Assembly (NCBI RefSeq): GCF_009830945.1
Contig: NZ_VWVV01000004.1
Coordinates: 186,001-250,000 of the forward strand
Direction of reading: 5' to 3'
DNA: 64,000 nucleotides
From: Nocardiopsis sp. FR4
Lineage (GTDB): Bacteria; Actinomycetota; Actinomycetes; Streptosporangiales; Streptosporangiaceae
Positions 54,965 to 64,000 of the stretch are shown here, piece by piece. How positions within the stretch are numbered: position 1 is the stretch's first letter; the number at the start of each line of letters is the position of its first letter. Below the pieces are notes generated by a model. It ran no database searches. It saw only the letters and a list, made by a program, of their open reading frames with translations, and had not been told where the DNA came from. Both the position numbers and the translations under genes were made by a program.

Positions 54965-55408
54965 ATGGCGAACTCAGCGGACAGGGGCCCGAGCGCCGGC
55001 GCCGGGCCCGAGGGCATTCCCCAGACCGACCAGGAGTGGCGCGCCAAGCTCAACTCCCAGGAGTACGCGGTGCTGCGCGAGGCGGCCACCGAACGCCCCT
55101 GGACCGGCGCCTACGTGGACACCAAGACCACCGGGGTCTACCGCTGCCGCGGCTGCGGGACCGAGCTGTTCCGCTCCGACGAGAAGTTCGACTCCCACTG
55201 CGGGTGGCCCAGCTTCTACGACCCGGCCGGGTCCGACGCCGTCACCCTGCACGAGGACCGCTCCCTGGGGATGGTGCGCACCGAGGTGCGGTGCGCCACC
55301 TGCGACTCCCACCTGGGCCACGTCTTCTACGGCGAGGGGTACGCCACCCCCACCGACGCGCGGTACTGCATCAACTCCGTGGCCCTGACCCTGGAGCCCA
55401 CGGAGTAG
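54965..55408 (+). CDS. msrB: Peptide-methionine (R)-S-oxide reductase
   Basis: Repairs the R epimer of methionine sulfoxide in proteins. The 147 aa contain the MsrB fold signatures [39 protein letters not shown], and catalytic [11 protein letters not shown] (Cys near residue 137). Two CxxC pairs (CRGC, CATC) form the structural zinc site. Family-typical length. Monocistronic as far as can be seen, with a 247-bp gap to psd. Confidence 0.96.
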   Translation: MANSADRGPSAGAGPEGIPQTDQEWRAKLNSQEYAVLREAATERPWTGAYVDTKTTGVYRCRGCGTELFRSDEKFDSHCGWPSFYDPAGSDAVTLHEDRSLGMVRTEVRCATCDSHLGHVFYGEGYATPTDARYCINSVALTLEPTE

Positions 55409-55655
55409 GTGTCATACGATCCTGGTTCCGGGCGCGCGGCCGAACCCGCCGTCGGGGCCGTGGCCCGCCCGTGGCGGGATCAGGGATAATCGCATCCAGC
55501 GCGCCAACGGCCGGCTTCCTCGTCGGCCCGCGGAGCGCGGCGCGCAGGCGCCGACCCGCCCGTTCCGCCAGCCGACCCGGCAGCGGCCCGGGCCGCCCCC
55601 TCACAGCGGCCACCGATGTGCGGGCGAACCGACAAACCCGCGACGAAAGCGCCCG

Positions 55656-56324
55656 ATGACCGACGACTCACCTTTCTCATCCGCCTCCCATCGCCCCGCG
55701 GCACGGCCCCGCTGGGGCATGGCGCAGGGCTCGGCCCCCTGGCTGCTGCCCGTGCTGGGGGCCGCCGGAGCCGCCGTCCTGGCCGCCCGCGGCTCCCGGA
55801 CCCGCACGGCGCTCGCTGTTCCGGCGATCGCCCTGGCGGCGGGGATGACCTGGTTCTTCCGCGACCCCGAGCGGGGTCCGGCGACCGGGCGGGTGCTGTC
55901 CGCGGCCGACGGCGTCGTGCAGAGCCTCGACCCCCAGCCCGACGGGCGTACCCGGGTCGCGGTGTTCATGAACCCCCTCAACGTGCACGTCAACCGTGCC
56001 CCCCTCGCCGGCGTGGTGACAGGCGTCGAGCACCGTCCGGGCGGTTTCCGCCCCGCATTCGACAAGGACAGCGAGCGTAATGAACGCGTCATCTGGACCC
56101 TTGAAACCGAGATCGGTGCGATCACGGTCGTTCAAATCGCCGGCGCGATGGTCAGGCGTATCGTCCCGTATCTCGCTGCGGGGCAGAAGGTCGAGCAAGG
56201 CGAGAGGATCGGGCTCATCCGGTTCGGCTCACGGGTCGACGTCTACCTTCCGCCCGGTATCACCCCGGCGGTGGAGGTCGGCCAGAAGGTCCGGGCCGGA
56301 GAAACCCGCCTTGACGCCGACTGA
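55656..56324 (+). CDS. psd: Phosphatidylserine decarboxylase, small (archaeal-type) form
   Basis: Makes phosphatidylethanolamine from phosphatidylserine in the membrane. The 222 aa open with a hydrophobic segment (APWLLPVLGAAGAAVLA). Conserved motifs are MTWFFRDPERG, LSAADGVVQ, VFMNPLNVHVNRAP, and the self-cleavage site IRFGSRVDVYLP, in which Ser192 becomes the pyruvoyl group. It overlaps the downstream pssA by 14 bp, so two consecutive steps of the pathway are translationally linked. Confidence 0.95.
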   Translation: MTDDSPFSSASHRPAARPRWGMAQGSAPWLLPVLGAAGAAVLAARGSRTRTALAVPAIALAAGMTWFFRDPERGPATGRVLSAADGVVQSLDPQPDGRTRVAVFMNPLNVHVNRAPLAGVVTGVEHRPGGFRPAFDKDSERNERVIWTLETEIGAITVVQIAGAMVRRIVPYLAAGQKVEQGERIGLIRFGSRVDVYLPPGITPAVEVGQKVRAGETRLDAD

Positions 56325-57114
56325 GGCGGCCGTGGCGGCCGAGGGGCTCCCCGCGGCCGCCACGGCCCAGCCCCGGCCGCGCCTGGGTCTGGCCGACTAC
56401 CTGACGCTCGGCAACGCCCTGTGCGGCTTCCTCGCAGTGTGGGCGCTGGTGGTGGCCCAGTCCGCGCACACGGCGGCCGGCGCCGCCGGCCCGCTGCCGC
56501 GCAGCGCCATGGCCACGGTCGTGGGCCTGATGCTGGTCGCCGCCGCGCTGGACGTGCTCGACGGCCGGGTGGCCCGCAGGCTGGGCGGCAGCGGCATGGG
56601 CGCGGAGCTGGACAACCTGGCCGACGTGATCAGCTTCGGGTTCGCCCCGGCGTTCTTCTTCGTCGTGTGGAGCACCCAGTCCTCCGGCGCCGGGGTCCTC
56701 CAGGTGGCGGCGGGCGGCGCGGTGCTGCTGGCGGTCATCGTGCGCCTGGCCCGGTTCTCGTGCCAGGCGGCGGACGCGACCCACTTCAGCGGCCTGCCCT
56801 GCCCCTTCGGCGCCATGGCCGTGGTGACGGTGGTCCTGCTGGATCCGCCGCCGATGGCGGGGGTGGCCGCGGTGCTGCTCATCGCCTGGCTGATGGTGAG
56901 CCGGATGGAGTACCCCAAACCGCGCGGCGGCAAGGCCTACGCGGTGCTGGGCCTGCTGGCGGTCGGAGTCGCCCTGATGGCGGCCTGGGGCATGGGACTG
57001 CCCGCGGGCCAGACGCTCATCTACCTGATGAGCTCGGTGATGCTGCTGTTCATCGTCCTGGTCCCGCTCCGCCGGATGTCGCGGGCCGCCGACCGCGGCG
57101 CCCGCGTCCCCTAG
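56311..57114 (+). CDS. pssA: CDP-diacylglycerol-serine O-phosphatidyltransferase
   Basis: Joins CDP-diacylglycerol and serine to give phosphatidylserine, the substrate of the neighbouring decarboxylase. TTG 56311 with GGAGA seven bases upstream gives 267 aa; GTG 56332 is an alternative. The CDP-alcohol phosphotransferase motif is complete: DVLDGRVARRLGGSGMGAEL, then DNLAD. Six to seven membrane helices are apparent, starting LTLGNALCGFLAVWALVV. It is followed by a near-perfect 19-bp hairpin. Confidence 0.93.
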   Translation: MTPTEAAVAAEGLPAAATAQPRPRLGLADYLTLGNALCGFLAVWALVVAQSAHTAAGAAGPLPRSAMATVVGLMLVAAALDVLDGRVARRLGGSGMGAELDNLADVISFGFAPAFFFVVWSTQSSGAGVLQVAAGGAVLLAVIVRLARFSCQAADATHFSGLPCPFGAMAVVTVVLLDPPPMAGVAAVLLIAWLMVSRMEYPKPRGGKAYAVLGLLAVGVALMAAWGMGLPAGQTLIYLMSSVMLLFIVLVPLRRMSRAADRGARVP

Positions 57115-57136
57115 GACGGGCACCGGCCACGCACGA

Positions 57137-57176
57137 GCCGCGGGCCCCCTCCTCCGCGGAGGAGGGGGCCCGCGGC
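57137..57176. terminator. Bidirectional hairpin between pssA and hemQ
   Basis: A 19-bp perfect inverted repeat (57137-57155 with 57158-57176) in a short convergent gap, followed on the plus strand by CGTTT. Confidence 0.8.
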
Positions 57177-57249
57177 CGTTTCCGGCCCGTGGGCCCGCCG
57201 CCGGGGCGCCGGACCGGCGCGCCCTCCCGGCTGACGGGTTGCTGAGGGG

Positions 57250-57960
57250 TTAGGGCAGGGAGTCGACCAGCTCGGCGACGCTCTTGCGGCGGCCGGTGTA
57301 GAAGGGGACCTCCTCGCGGGTGTGCAGCCGGGCCCTGGCGCCGCGCAGGTGGCGCATCAGGTCCACGATGCGGTGCAGCTCGTCGGCCTCGAAGGCGAGC
57401 AGCCACTCGTAGTCGTTGAGTCCGAAGGAGGACACCGTGTTGGCGCGCACGTCCGGGTAGGGGGCGGCCATGCGGCCGTGCTCGGCGAGCATGGCGCGGC
57501 GCTCCTCGTCGGGCAGCAGGTACCACTCGTAGGAGCGCACGAACGGGTACACGCACAGGTGCCCGCGGGGCTCCTCCCCGGCCAGGAAGGCGGGCACGTG
57601 GCCGCGGTTGAACTCGGCGGGGCGGTGCAGGCCCACGACCGACCACACCGGGGTGCTGGCCCGGCCGACCTGGGTGCGGCGGAAGGCCGTGTAGAGGTCC
57701 TGGACCTGCTCGGGGGTCTGTCCCACCCACCAGAACATGATGTCGGCGTCGGCGCGGAAGCCCTGGACGTCGTAGCCGCCCCGGGTGACCACGCCCTGTT
57801 CGGCGGCCTTGTCGAAGAGGGTGGCCAGCTCGTCGGCCGCGGCGGCACGGTCGATCCCGTCGAGGCGCTCGACCTTGAAGACCGCCCACATGGTGTAGCG
57901 GATGAGGGAGTTGAGGTCGGTGCCGTCCTGGTCGACGGCTTCGTTGTACTGGCCCGTCAC
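57250..57960 (-). CDS. hemQ: Coproheme decarboxylase (HemQ, chlorite dismutase family)
   Basis: Last step of the coproporphyrin-dependent heme route: H2O2-driven decarboxylation of coproheme to heme b. GTG 57960 (AAGGAG seven bases upstream) gives 236 aa. Motifs include [69 protein letters not shown] (His proximal region) and [20 protein letters not shown]. The start overlaps the hemY stop by GTGA. Together with hemY and hemE this shows the Gram-positive pathway. Confidence 0.95.
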   Translation of the reverse strand: MTGQYNEAVDQDGTDLNSLIRYTMWAVFKVERLDGIDRAAAADELATLFDKAAEQGVVTRGGYDVQGFRADADIMFWWVGQTPEQVQDLYTAFRRTQVGRASTPVWSVVGLHRPAEFNRGHVPAFLAGEEPRGHLCVYPFVRSYEWYLLPDEERRAMLAEHGRMAAPYPDVRANTVSSFGLNDYEWLLAFEADELHRIVDLMRHLRGARARLHTREEVPFYTGRRKSVAELVDSLP

Positions 57961-59426
57961 GGGTTGACTCCTTGCTGGTTCGTTCCGGCGCTCTCGTCCG
58001 CGCCGGTGGTGGAACTGTTGGTGCCGAGGGTGCCGAGGAGGCGCTCGGCCTCCTGGGCCGCGTCGGCGATGCAGGCGGGGATGCCCACACCGCCGTAGAC
58101 GGCGCCGCACACCCCCAGGCCCGGATGGCGCGCCACGTCGGCGCGCACGCGGCCCACGAGGTCGGCGTGGCCCACGGCGTACTGGGGCAGGCCGTCGGTC
58201 CACCGGGTGACCCGGGTCTCCAGCGGGGTGCCGGACATACCGGTGACCATGCCGAGGTCGCGCACGGCGGTGGCGACGAGCTCCTCGTCGGAGCGCTCCA
58301 GGACCTTCTCCTCGCCGACCCGGCCGATGGAGCAGCGCAGCACCACCAGGTCGTCGCCGGGGTGGGCCCGGGCCAGCTCCTCGGCCAGCCAGGGCCACTT
58401 GTTGCTGGAGAAGGTGGCGGCCTTGACGGTGAGCCCCTCCCCCGCCGGAACCAGGAAGCCGGTGCCGGTGAGCGGCGCGGGGAAGGCGGAGGCGGGCAGG
58501 GCCAGGGTCACCAGGGCCATGCTGGCGTACTCGACGCCGCGCAGGTCGCGGGCGGCTCCGGGGGCGTGGTCGGCGAGCAGGCGGGCGGCCTCGGGGGCGG
58601 GGCAGGCCAGCAGGACGGCGTCGCAGGAGAGGCGCTCGTCGCTGTCCAGCTGCACCCGCCAGCCCTCGGGCAGGCGTCGCAGGGCGCGCACGCGGCTGCC
58701 CACGCGCAGGCTGTCGGCGTGGCGCGCGGCCAGCGCGTCGACGAGCCCGGCCACGCCGCCGCGCAGGGAGGCGAAGACCGGTCCGGCGGCGGTGGGAGCG
58801 GCCCCCCCGCCCCGGAGGCTGGCGCGCACGGCGAGCGTCAGCGAGCGGTCGCGGCGGGCCAGGGGCGCGATCTGCGGCAGTGCGGAGTCCAGGGAGAGCC
58901 GGTCGGCCCGGCCCGCGTAGACGCCGCCGAGGAGCGGTTCGACGAGGCGGTCCACGACCTCGGCCCCCATCCGGGCGCCCACGTAGTCGGCCACGGACAC
59001 GTCACCGCGCACGGGGGTGCGCGGGAGCACCAGGTCCAGTCCGGCGCGCAGGGCCCCCGCCGGGGAGAGCACCCCGCTGCGGGCGAGCGCGCGCAGGTCG
59101 CCGGGGATCCCCATGAGCTGGCCCGTGGGCAGGGGGCGCACCCGTCCGCGGCTGTAGACGGCGGCGGCGCCGGGACCGGGGTGCACCACCCGGTCGGCCA
59201 GGCCGAGCTCCCGGAACAGGTCGACCGCCTCGGGGCGGCGGGCGAGCACCGCCTCGGCGCCCGCGTCGACGGGCACTCCGGCCACCCGGGAGGCGCTCAG
59301 TTTGCCGCCCGGGGAGTCGGCGGCCTCCACCACGGTGACGGTGGCGCCCCGACCGGCGAGACGGTGCGCGGCGGTGAGTCCGGAGACCCCTCCCCCGACC
59401 ACGACGACGTGCGGTGCTTCAGCCAT
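57957..59426 (-). CDS. hemY: Coproporphyrinogen III / protoporphyrinogen oxidase (HemY/HemG type)
   Basis: FAD-dependent six-electron oxidation of a porphyrinogen, here probably coproporphyrinogen III because HemQ is next. The 489 aa start [23 protein letters not shown], a dinucleotide-binding GxGxx[19 protein letters not shown] follows, then the long substrate domain, and the C-terminal FAD loop [13 protein letters not shown] and [20 protein letters not shown] is close to the ATG. Two-gene operon hemY-hemQ, GTGA overlap. Confidence 0.94.
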   Translation of the reverse strand: MAEAPHVVVVGGGVSGLTAAHRLAGRGATVTVVEAADSPGGKLSASRVAGVPVDAGAEAVLARRPEAVDLFRELGLADRVVHPGPGAAAVYSRGRVRPLPTGQLMGIPGDLRALARSGVLSPAGALRAGLDLVLPRTPVRGDVSVADYVGARMGAEVVDRLVEPLLGGVYAGRADRLSLDSALPQIAPLARRDRSLTLAVRASLRGGGAAPTAAGPVFASLRGGVAGLVDALAARHADSLRVGSRVRALRRLPEGWRVQLDSDERLSCDAVLLACPAPEAARLLADHAPGAARDLRGVEYASMALVTLALPASAFPAPLTGTGFLVPAGEGLTVKAATFSSNKWPWLAEELARAHPGDDLVVLRCSIGRVGEEKVLERSDEELVATAVRDLGMVTGMSGTPLETRVTRWTDGLPQYAVGHADLVGRVRADVARHPGLGVCGAVYGGVGIPACIADAAQEAERLLGTLGTNSSTTGADESAGTNQQGVNP

Positions 59427-59626
59427 GTCCTTAGCTTCCCAGATGACCTGGGTCACCGTGATCCGCCGTCCCGTTCGGCGCCGGGTGATGCGGGTCGCGT
59501 CGGCGTGCCGCGGCCCGGGACCGCGGCCTGCGGCGCGGACCGGCGGGGGCCGGGGCGGATCGACGCCGTTGCCCGGTCGTTACGCCGGACCCGAAACGGC
59601 CCCGGCCGGGAGTGCGTCCAAGGAAC

Positions 59627-60784
59627 ATGGTTACTCCAGCGTTTCCCCCGGCGCGCCGTGCCGCCGGGGTGGTGTTCTCCGTGGTCCTGGCGGCCCTGGC
59701 GGCCACGGCCTGTGGCTCCTCCCCCCAGTCCGGCGGTGCGGCGGACTCCTCCGCCGAGGTCACCGCACCCGCCCCCGACGGGAGAGAGCGGTTCGGTGCC
59801 GCCGAGGACGGCGCGGCCGACGAGGAGGCCGCGACCGAGGAGGTCCCGGGCTCCTCCGTCGGCTCCTCCCTCAGCCCGGAGGCGGCGGCGGACGACCGGC
59901 AGCTGATCCACACCGCCGACATGACGGTGCGGGTCGCGGACGTCCCCGAGGCGGTCGAGCGCGCCAAGGACCTGGCCTTCGACGCCGGCGGCTACGTCGC
60001 CCACGAGACGGTCTCGACCCCCAGGGGCGGGACGCCGGAGGGGTCGCTGACCCTGCGCATCCCCAGCGACGGCTACGAGGAGGCGTTGGACGGCCTCACG
60101 GAGCTGGGCGACCGGTCGGACCTGCGGCGCTCGGTCGAGGACGTCACCGAGGAGGTGGCCGACGTCGAGAGCCGCATCACCTCGTCCGAGGCCGCCCTGG
60201 AGACCCTGCGGGGATACCTGGAGGAGGCCGAGGACGTCGACGACCTGCTGCGGGTGGAGAGCGAGATCCAGACCCGGCAGTCGGAGCTGGAGGCCTACCA
60301 GGCGCGCCTGGAGGCGCTGCGCGACCAGACCTCCTACTCCACGGTGCACCTGACCCTGATGCCTCCGCAGACGTACGTGGAGGAGCCCGCGGAGGACTCC
60401 ATCGGGTTCCTCGGCGGCCTGGAGCGGGGCTGGCGGGCCCTGGTCTCGCTGGGCGAGGGCATCGCCGTGGTCGTGGGCTGGCTGCTGCCCTTCCTGGCGG
60501 TCGCCGCGGTCCTGGCCGCGGGGCCGCTGTGGTGGTACCTCCGCCGCCGGCGTGCGGCCGGGACGGGCGGGGACCGGCCGGGCGGCTCCGCGGCGGCGGA
60601 CGACGGCGGCTCCGCGGACGGGCCCGGTCCCGGTGGGGGCTCCGAGCCCGGCGGTGGTTCCGGCCCGGGTGAGGGCTCCGGCGGATCCGGTGACGGCGCG
60701 GCCGTGGCCGGGGGCACGCCCGGGGAGGAGGCCCGCGGCGGGGAGGTCGCGCCCGGCGGGGAGTCCCCCCGGGGCGGGGGCTGA
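59627..60784 (+). CDS. DUF4349 lipoprotein
   Basis: Surface lipoprotein of 385 aa from MVTPAFPPARRA (AAGGAAC upstream). The signal peptide ends in lipobox LAATAC (Cys29). An Ala/Glu/Asp-rich disordered segment follows, then the DUF4349 domain (about 90-250): LIHTADMTVRVADVPEAVER, RIPSDGYEEALDGL, and a coiled-coil stretch EEVADVESRITSSEAALETL. One membrane helix (VVVGWLLPFLAVAAVLAAG) and a long Gly/Ser/Pro tail end the protein. Function unknown. Confidence 0.88.
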   Translation: MVTPAFPPARRAAGVVFSVVLAALAATACGSSPQSGGAADSSAEVTAPAPDGRERFGAAEDGAADEEAATEEVPGSSVGSSLSPEAAADDRQLIHTADMTVRVADVPEAVERAKDLAFDAGGYVAHETVSTPRGGTPEGSLTLRIPSDGYEEALDGLTELGDRSDLRRSVEDVTEEVADVESRITSSEAALETLRGYLEEAEDVDDLLRVESEIQTRQSELEAYQARLEALRDQTSYSTVHLTLMPPQTYVEEPAEDSIGFLGGLERGWRALVSLGEGIAVVVGWLLPFLAVAAVLAAGPLWWYLRRRRAAGTGGDRPGGSAAADDGGSADGPGPGGGSEPGGGSGPGEGSGGSGDGAAVAGGTPGEEARGGEVAPGGESPRGGG

Positions 60785-60790
60785 GCGCGC

Positions 60791-60824
60791 GTCGGCGTCC
60801 GGCTCAGCGGAGCCGGACGCCGAC
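60791..60824. terminator. Bidirectional hairpin between DUF4349 and hemE
   Basis: A 15-bp perfect stem (60791-60805 with 60810-60824) and four-base loop in the 68-bp convergent gap. Confidence 0.75.
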
Positions 60825-60852
60825 GGGGGCCGCTGGGCCGTGGACGACCGCC

Positions 60853-61884
60853 TCAGCTGGCGGTCTCCTCGTGCACGAACTCGGTGAGCCGCTGGAGCAC
60901 GTCCGGGTCGGTGGACGGCAGCACGCCGTGCCCCAGGTTGAAGACGTGCCCGTCGGCGGCCCGGCCGCGGGAGAGGATGTCGCGGGTGCGCTCGGCGACG
61001 ACCTCCCACGGCGCGAAGAGGGTCGCCGGGTCCAGGTTGCCCTGGAGCGCGGTGTTCGGCTGGACGCGCTGGGCCGCCTTGTCCAGCGGCACGCGCCAGT
61101 CCACGCCCACGACGTCGGCCCCGGCCTCGCTGAGCAGGCCGAGCAGCTCACCGGTGCCCACGCCGAAGTGGATGCGCGGCACCTCGTAGCCGCTGAGCTG
61201 GCCGAAGATCCACGAGGTGTAGGGCAGCACCGAGGCGCGGTAGTCCTCGGCGCTCAGGGCGCCCACCCAGGAGTCGAAGAGCTGGACGGCGCTGGCGCCC
61301 GCCTCGATCTGGGTGCGCAGAAAGCCCAGCGTGATGGTGGCCAGGCGGCGCATCAGCTCGTCCCACAGCTCGGGCTCGCCGTACATGAGCGCCTTGGTGT
61401 GCTCGTGGTTCTTGGACGGGCCGCCCTCGATGAGGTAGGAGGCCAGGGTGAAGGGCGCGCCCGCGAAGCCGATGAGGGGCCTGTCGCCGAGCTCGCCCAC
61501 CAGCTGGCCCACGGCCTCGGTCACGTAGGGCAGGTCGTCGGGCTCGATCTCGCGCAGGCGCTTGACACCGGTCGCGTCGCGCACGGGGTCGGCGACCACG
61601 GGGCCGACCCCGGGTTTGATGTCCAGGTCGATGCCGATCGCCTTGAGCGGGACCACGATGTCGCTGAAGAAGATCGCGGCGTCGACACCGTAGCGGCGCA
61701 CCGGCTGCATCGTGATCTCGGTGATCATGTCGGGGCGCGCGCACGCCTCAAGCATGGGCACGTCGGCGCGGACCCGTCGGTACTCGGGCAGGGAGCGCCC
61801 GGCCTGGCGCATGAACCACACCGGCGTGTGGGACACGGGAAGGCGCCGGCAGGCGCGGAGGAAGGGAGAATCTTGCAGCGTCAC
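60853..61884 (-). CDS. hemE: Uroporphyrinogen decarboxylase
   Basis: Decarboxylates uroporphyrinogen III to coproporphyrinogen III, the substrate of HemY. GTG 61884 ([16 protein letters not shown]) gives 343 aa; GAGGA abuts the codon, so an in-frame ATG at 61920 is possible. Signatures are [74 protein letters not shown] and the C-terminal [11 protein letters not shown]. Asp and Arg ligands are in place. Divergent from the DUF3000 gene. Confidence 0.95.
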   Translation of the reverse strand: MTLQDSPFLRACRRLPVSHTPVWFMRQAGRSLPEYRRVRADVPMLEACARPDMITEITMQPVRRYGVDAAIFFSDIVVPLKAIGIDLDIKPGVGPVVADPVRDATGVKRLREIEPDDLPYVTEAVGQLVGELGDRPLIGFAGAPFTLASYLIEGGPSKNHEHTKALMYGEPELWDELMRRLATITLGFLRTQIEAGASAVQLFDSWVGALSAEDYRASVLPYTSWIFGQLSGYEVPRIHFGVGTGELLGLLSEAGADVVGVDWRVPLDKAAQRVQPNTALQGNLDPATLFAPWEVVAERTRDILSRGRAADGHVFNLGHGVLPSTDPDVLQRLTEFVHEETAS

Positions 61885-62179
61885 TCCTCGATCGTGCCAT
61901 GCCCGGGCCCGTGCTCTCACGCGGATCGCCGGATCCGGGAGCCCTCCCCGGGGCCCGGCGGCGGGCGGCGCGGAGCCCGGAGCGCCCCGCCCGGCGGCGG
62001 ACCGGTCCCAAGATCATCACAAAACACCGACACGCCGGGCGAACTCCGACCAGCGGCCCGTGACTCGTGCCACGGTCGTTGCCGTGCCCACCATCGTGCC
62101 TGAGGCGGGGAGGCCCGGCGTGCCCAGGCACCCCCCGCCCAGACGTGATCACCACAGAACGAAGGCTGACGTTTCCACC

Positions 62180-62755
62180 ATGCCCGATGTCGGTAGCGCC
62201 GAGGACGCACACGAAACGTTCCGGCGAGCGATCGAGGCCCTGCGCTCACCCCTCCTGCGCCCCGAGATCACCGTCCGGGAGATCCCCGCGCCCCAGCGGC
62301 TGGCCCCCCACTCCGCCGCCGTCTCCGCCGAGGTCACCGTGCACGGTGACGAGGTCGCCTGGGGGCGGCTCATCGTCCTGTACGACCCCGAGGGCACCCG
62401 CGACTGGCCGGGACCCTTCCGGGTGGTCTGCCAGGTCAACTCCGAACTGGAGTCGGAGATCGCCAGCGACCCGCTGCTCGGACCGGTCGCCTGGAGCTGG
62501 CTGACCGACGCCCTGGAGGCCGCGGGCGCCGCGCACCACACCCTCAGCGGCACGGTCACCCGGGCCACCACCGAGGGCTTCGGGACCAAGGCGGACCAGG
62601 GCGCCACGACGGAGGTGGAGATACGCGCCTCCTGGACCCCGGAGTCCGAGGACCTGTCCGGGCACGTCAACGCCTGGTCGGCCCTGCTGGCCTCCGCCGC
62701 GGGGCTGCCCCCGCTGGACGTCACCGACATCGCCAGACAGCGCTCCCGGCCCTGA
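62180..62755 (+). CDS. DUF3000 protein
   Basis: Actinobacteria-specific family of unknown function, 191 aa. Features are FRRAIEALRSPLLRPEITVRE, IPAPQRLAPHSAAVSAEV, GRLIVLYDPEGTRDWPGPFR and VTRATTEGFGTKAD, ending SALLASAAGLPPLDVTDI. No signal or membrane segment. Typically encoded between hemE and the ribonuclease D gene, as here, which suggests a conserved but unexplained linkage. Confidence 0.92.
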   Translation: MPDVGSAEDAHETFRRAIEALRSPLLRPEITVREIPAPQRLAPHSAAVSAEVTVHGDEVAWGRLIVLYDPEGTRDWPGPFRVVCQVNSELESEIASDPLLGPVAWSWLTDALEAAGAAHHTLSGTVTRATTEGFGTKADQGATTEVEIRASWTPESEDLSGHVNAWSALLASAAGLPPLDVTDIARQRSRP

Positions 62756-62826
62756 GGGGCGGGTCGGGACCGGGCCCGCGACAGTCCGAATCCGCGTTCG
62801 GTGGCGACAGCGCATACCGTAGTGGT

Positions 62827-64000
62827 GTGGCGAACGCGTTGAACTCCAAGACAGAACCCCGCGACACAGGCAACGACGGCGCTGAGAGGGCGCCCCTGCT
62901 GCGGGAACCGCGCGAGGGCCTGCCCGAGGTCACCTCCGACGCCGACGCGCTGGCCGGTGTGGTCGCCGCGTTCTCCGCCGGAACCGGCCCCGTGGCCGTG
63001 GACGCCGAACGGGCCTCCGGTTACCGCTACGGGCAGCGGGCCTACCTGGTGCAGCTGCGCCGCGAGGGGGCGGGTTCGGCGCTGATCGACCCGATCGCCT
63101 GCCCCGACCTGGGCAAGCTGAACGACGCCGTGGACGGGGCCGAGGTGGTGCTGCACGCCGCGCACCAGGACCTGCCCTGCCTGAGCGAGGTCAACCTGCG
63201 CCCCCAGCGCCTGTTCGACACCGAGCTGGCCGGACGGCTGCTGGGCTACCAGAGGGTCGGCCTGGGTTTCATGGTGGAGCGGATGCTCGGCATCCGGCTG
63301 GCCAAGGAGCACTCGGCCGTGGACTGGTCCCAGCGCCCCCTGCCCGAGGACTGGCTGCGCTACGCCGCGCTGGACGTGGAGATCCTCATCGAGCTGCGCG
63401 ACGCGCTGGAGGCCGAGCTGGAGGAGGCGGGCAAGCTGGAGTGGGCGCGGGAGGAGTTCGCCTCGGTGCTGGCCGCCCCGCCCAAGGAGCCCCGGCCCGA
63501 CCCCTGGCGGCGCACCTCGGGCATCCACCGCGTGCGCAACCAGCGCGCCCTGGCCGCCGTGCGCGAGCTGTGGTACGAGCGCGACCGCATCGCCCAGGAA
63601 CGGGACATCTCACCCGGCCGGGTGCTGCCGGACGCGGCGATCGTGGAGGCGGCGGCGGCCATGCCCCGCACCACGGCGGAGCTGGCCGAGATCCGCCAGT
63701 TCGGCATCAAGCTGGCCCGGCGCTACCTGACCACGTGGATCAGGGCCGTCAACCGGGCGCGCGACATGCCCCAGGACGAGCTTCCCCGCCCCAACGCCCC
63801 GGGGGACGGCCCCCCGCCGGTGAACCGCTGGGCGGACCGGGCCCCGGAGGCGGCCCGCCGTCTGGAGGCGGCCCGGGCCACGGTGACGGGGATCGCCGAG
63901 GACGTCGTGATGCCGACCGAGAACCTGCTGCTGCCGGACACCGTGCGCCGCCTGGCCTGGGCCCCGCCCGCCGACGTGGACGCCGACTCCGTGGGGGCGT
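62827..64000 (+). CDS. Ribonuclease D-like 3'-5' exonuclease with HRDC domain, 3' end cut by window edge
   Basis: DEDDy exonuclease. The visible 391 codons start GTG 62827. The exonuclease domain has VAVDAERASGYRYGQRAYLV (DxE), VLHAAHQDLPCLSEVN (second Asp), LGFMVERMLGIRLAKEHS and LRYAALDVEILIELRDAL (Tyr and last Asp). The HRDC domain follows at about residues 235-300 (VRNQRALAAVRELWYERDRIA). Likely tRNA or structured RNA 3' processing. No ribosome site is evident; TACCGT ends six bases before the GTG, so it could be leaderless. The C-terminal part continues beyond position 64000. Confidence 0.93.
   Translation, partial: MANALNSKTEPRDTGNDGAERAPLLREPREGLPEVTSDADALAGVVAAFSAGTGPVAVDAERASGYRYGQRAYLVQLRREGAGSALIDPIACPDLGKLNDAVDGAEVVLHAAHQDLPCLSEVNLRPQRLFDTELAGRLLGYQRVGLGFMVERMLGIRLAKEHSAVDWSQRPLPEDWLRYAALDVEILIELRDALEAELEEAGKLEWAREEFASVLAAPPKEPRPDPWRRTSGIHRVRNQRALAAVRELWYERDRIAQERDISPGRVLPDAAIVEAAAAMPRTTAELAEIRQFGIKLARRYLTTWIRAVNRARDMPQDELPRPNAPGDGPPPVNRWADRAPEAARRLEAARATVTGIAEDVVMPTENLLLPDTVRRLAWAPPADVDADSVGA

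Overview
The window is about 70% GC, with strong G/C bias at third codon positions, frequent GTG/TTG starts, overlapping ATGA/GTGA junctions, a WhiB-family regulator, an LAXTG-type sorting signal and the coproporphyrin branch of heme synthesis (HemY/HemQ). This points to a filamentous actinomycete. Gene content and order resemble Nocardiopsis-like Streptosporangiales, but that placement is an inference. No rRNA, tRNA, CRISPR array, insertion sequence or prophage was recognised.

1-17.0 kb is the right-hand part of an enediyne-type biosynthetic cluster. The core is one minus-strand operon: an iterative enediyne polyketide synthase (KS-AT-ACP-KR-DH-PPTase, 1939 aa), a TEBC-type hot-dog thioesterase and a flavin reductase. 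Facing it on the plus strand are an AraC-type regulator and a DUF1702/UnbL-type protein. To the left are two sugar arms. A minus-strand operon (aminotransferase, glycosyltransferase, UDP-glucose dehydrogenase, UDP-glucuronate decarboxylase-like SDR cut by the window edge) fits a UDP-4-amino-4-deoxypentose such as those on calicheamicin or maduropeptin. A plus-strand pair (aldo/keto reductase of the sugar 2,3-reductase type, plus a second glycosyltransferase) and a methyltransferase suggest further sugar tailoring. The UnbU and UnbV partners are not in the window and should lie further left. The cluster appears to end near 17.0 kb.

17.4-43.3 kb is ordinary chromosome. It holds a lone LivK-like lipoprotein, a TVP38 membrane protein and an orphan histidine kinase, a permease/TIGR03943 pair behind a Zur-box-like palindrome, transporters, an RGG-tailed DEAD-box helicase, an enoyl-CoA hydratase, an ABC-F protein with a small HTH protein, AI-2E and YccF membrane proteins, WhiB, a phosphoribosyltransferase-hydrolase fusion, a GNAT enzyme, an MFS protein, an LAXTG-sorted repeat protein and a BrkB-family protein. 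Two identical-type palindromes (TTACTnnnnAGTAA) sit in the promoter regions of the lipoprotein and the enoyl-CoA hydratase and may be one regulator's operators.

43.4-47.3 kb is an assimilatory sulfur operon (sulfite reductase, a small CxxC protein, APS reductase, sirohydrochlorin chelatase). It is preceded by a 29-residue ORF ending in tandem cysteines behind a promoter placed for a leaderless transcript, so it is a probable cysteine attenuator.

47.5-64 kb is core metabolism: PdxH, an AidB-like acyl-CoA dehydrogenase, GlgX, a RibD-like reductase, a GntR regulator, MsrB, Psd/PssA phosphatidylethanolamine synthesis, HemQ/HemY/HemE, a DUF4349 lipoprotein, DUF3000 and ribonuclease D (cut by the right edge). 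Perfect GC-rich hairpins separate most convergent pairs.
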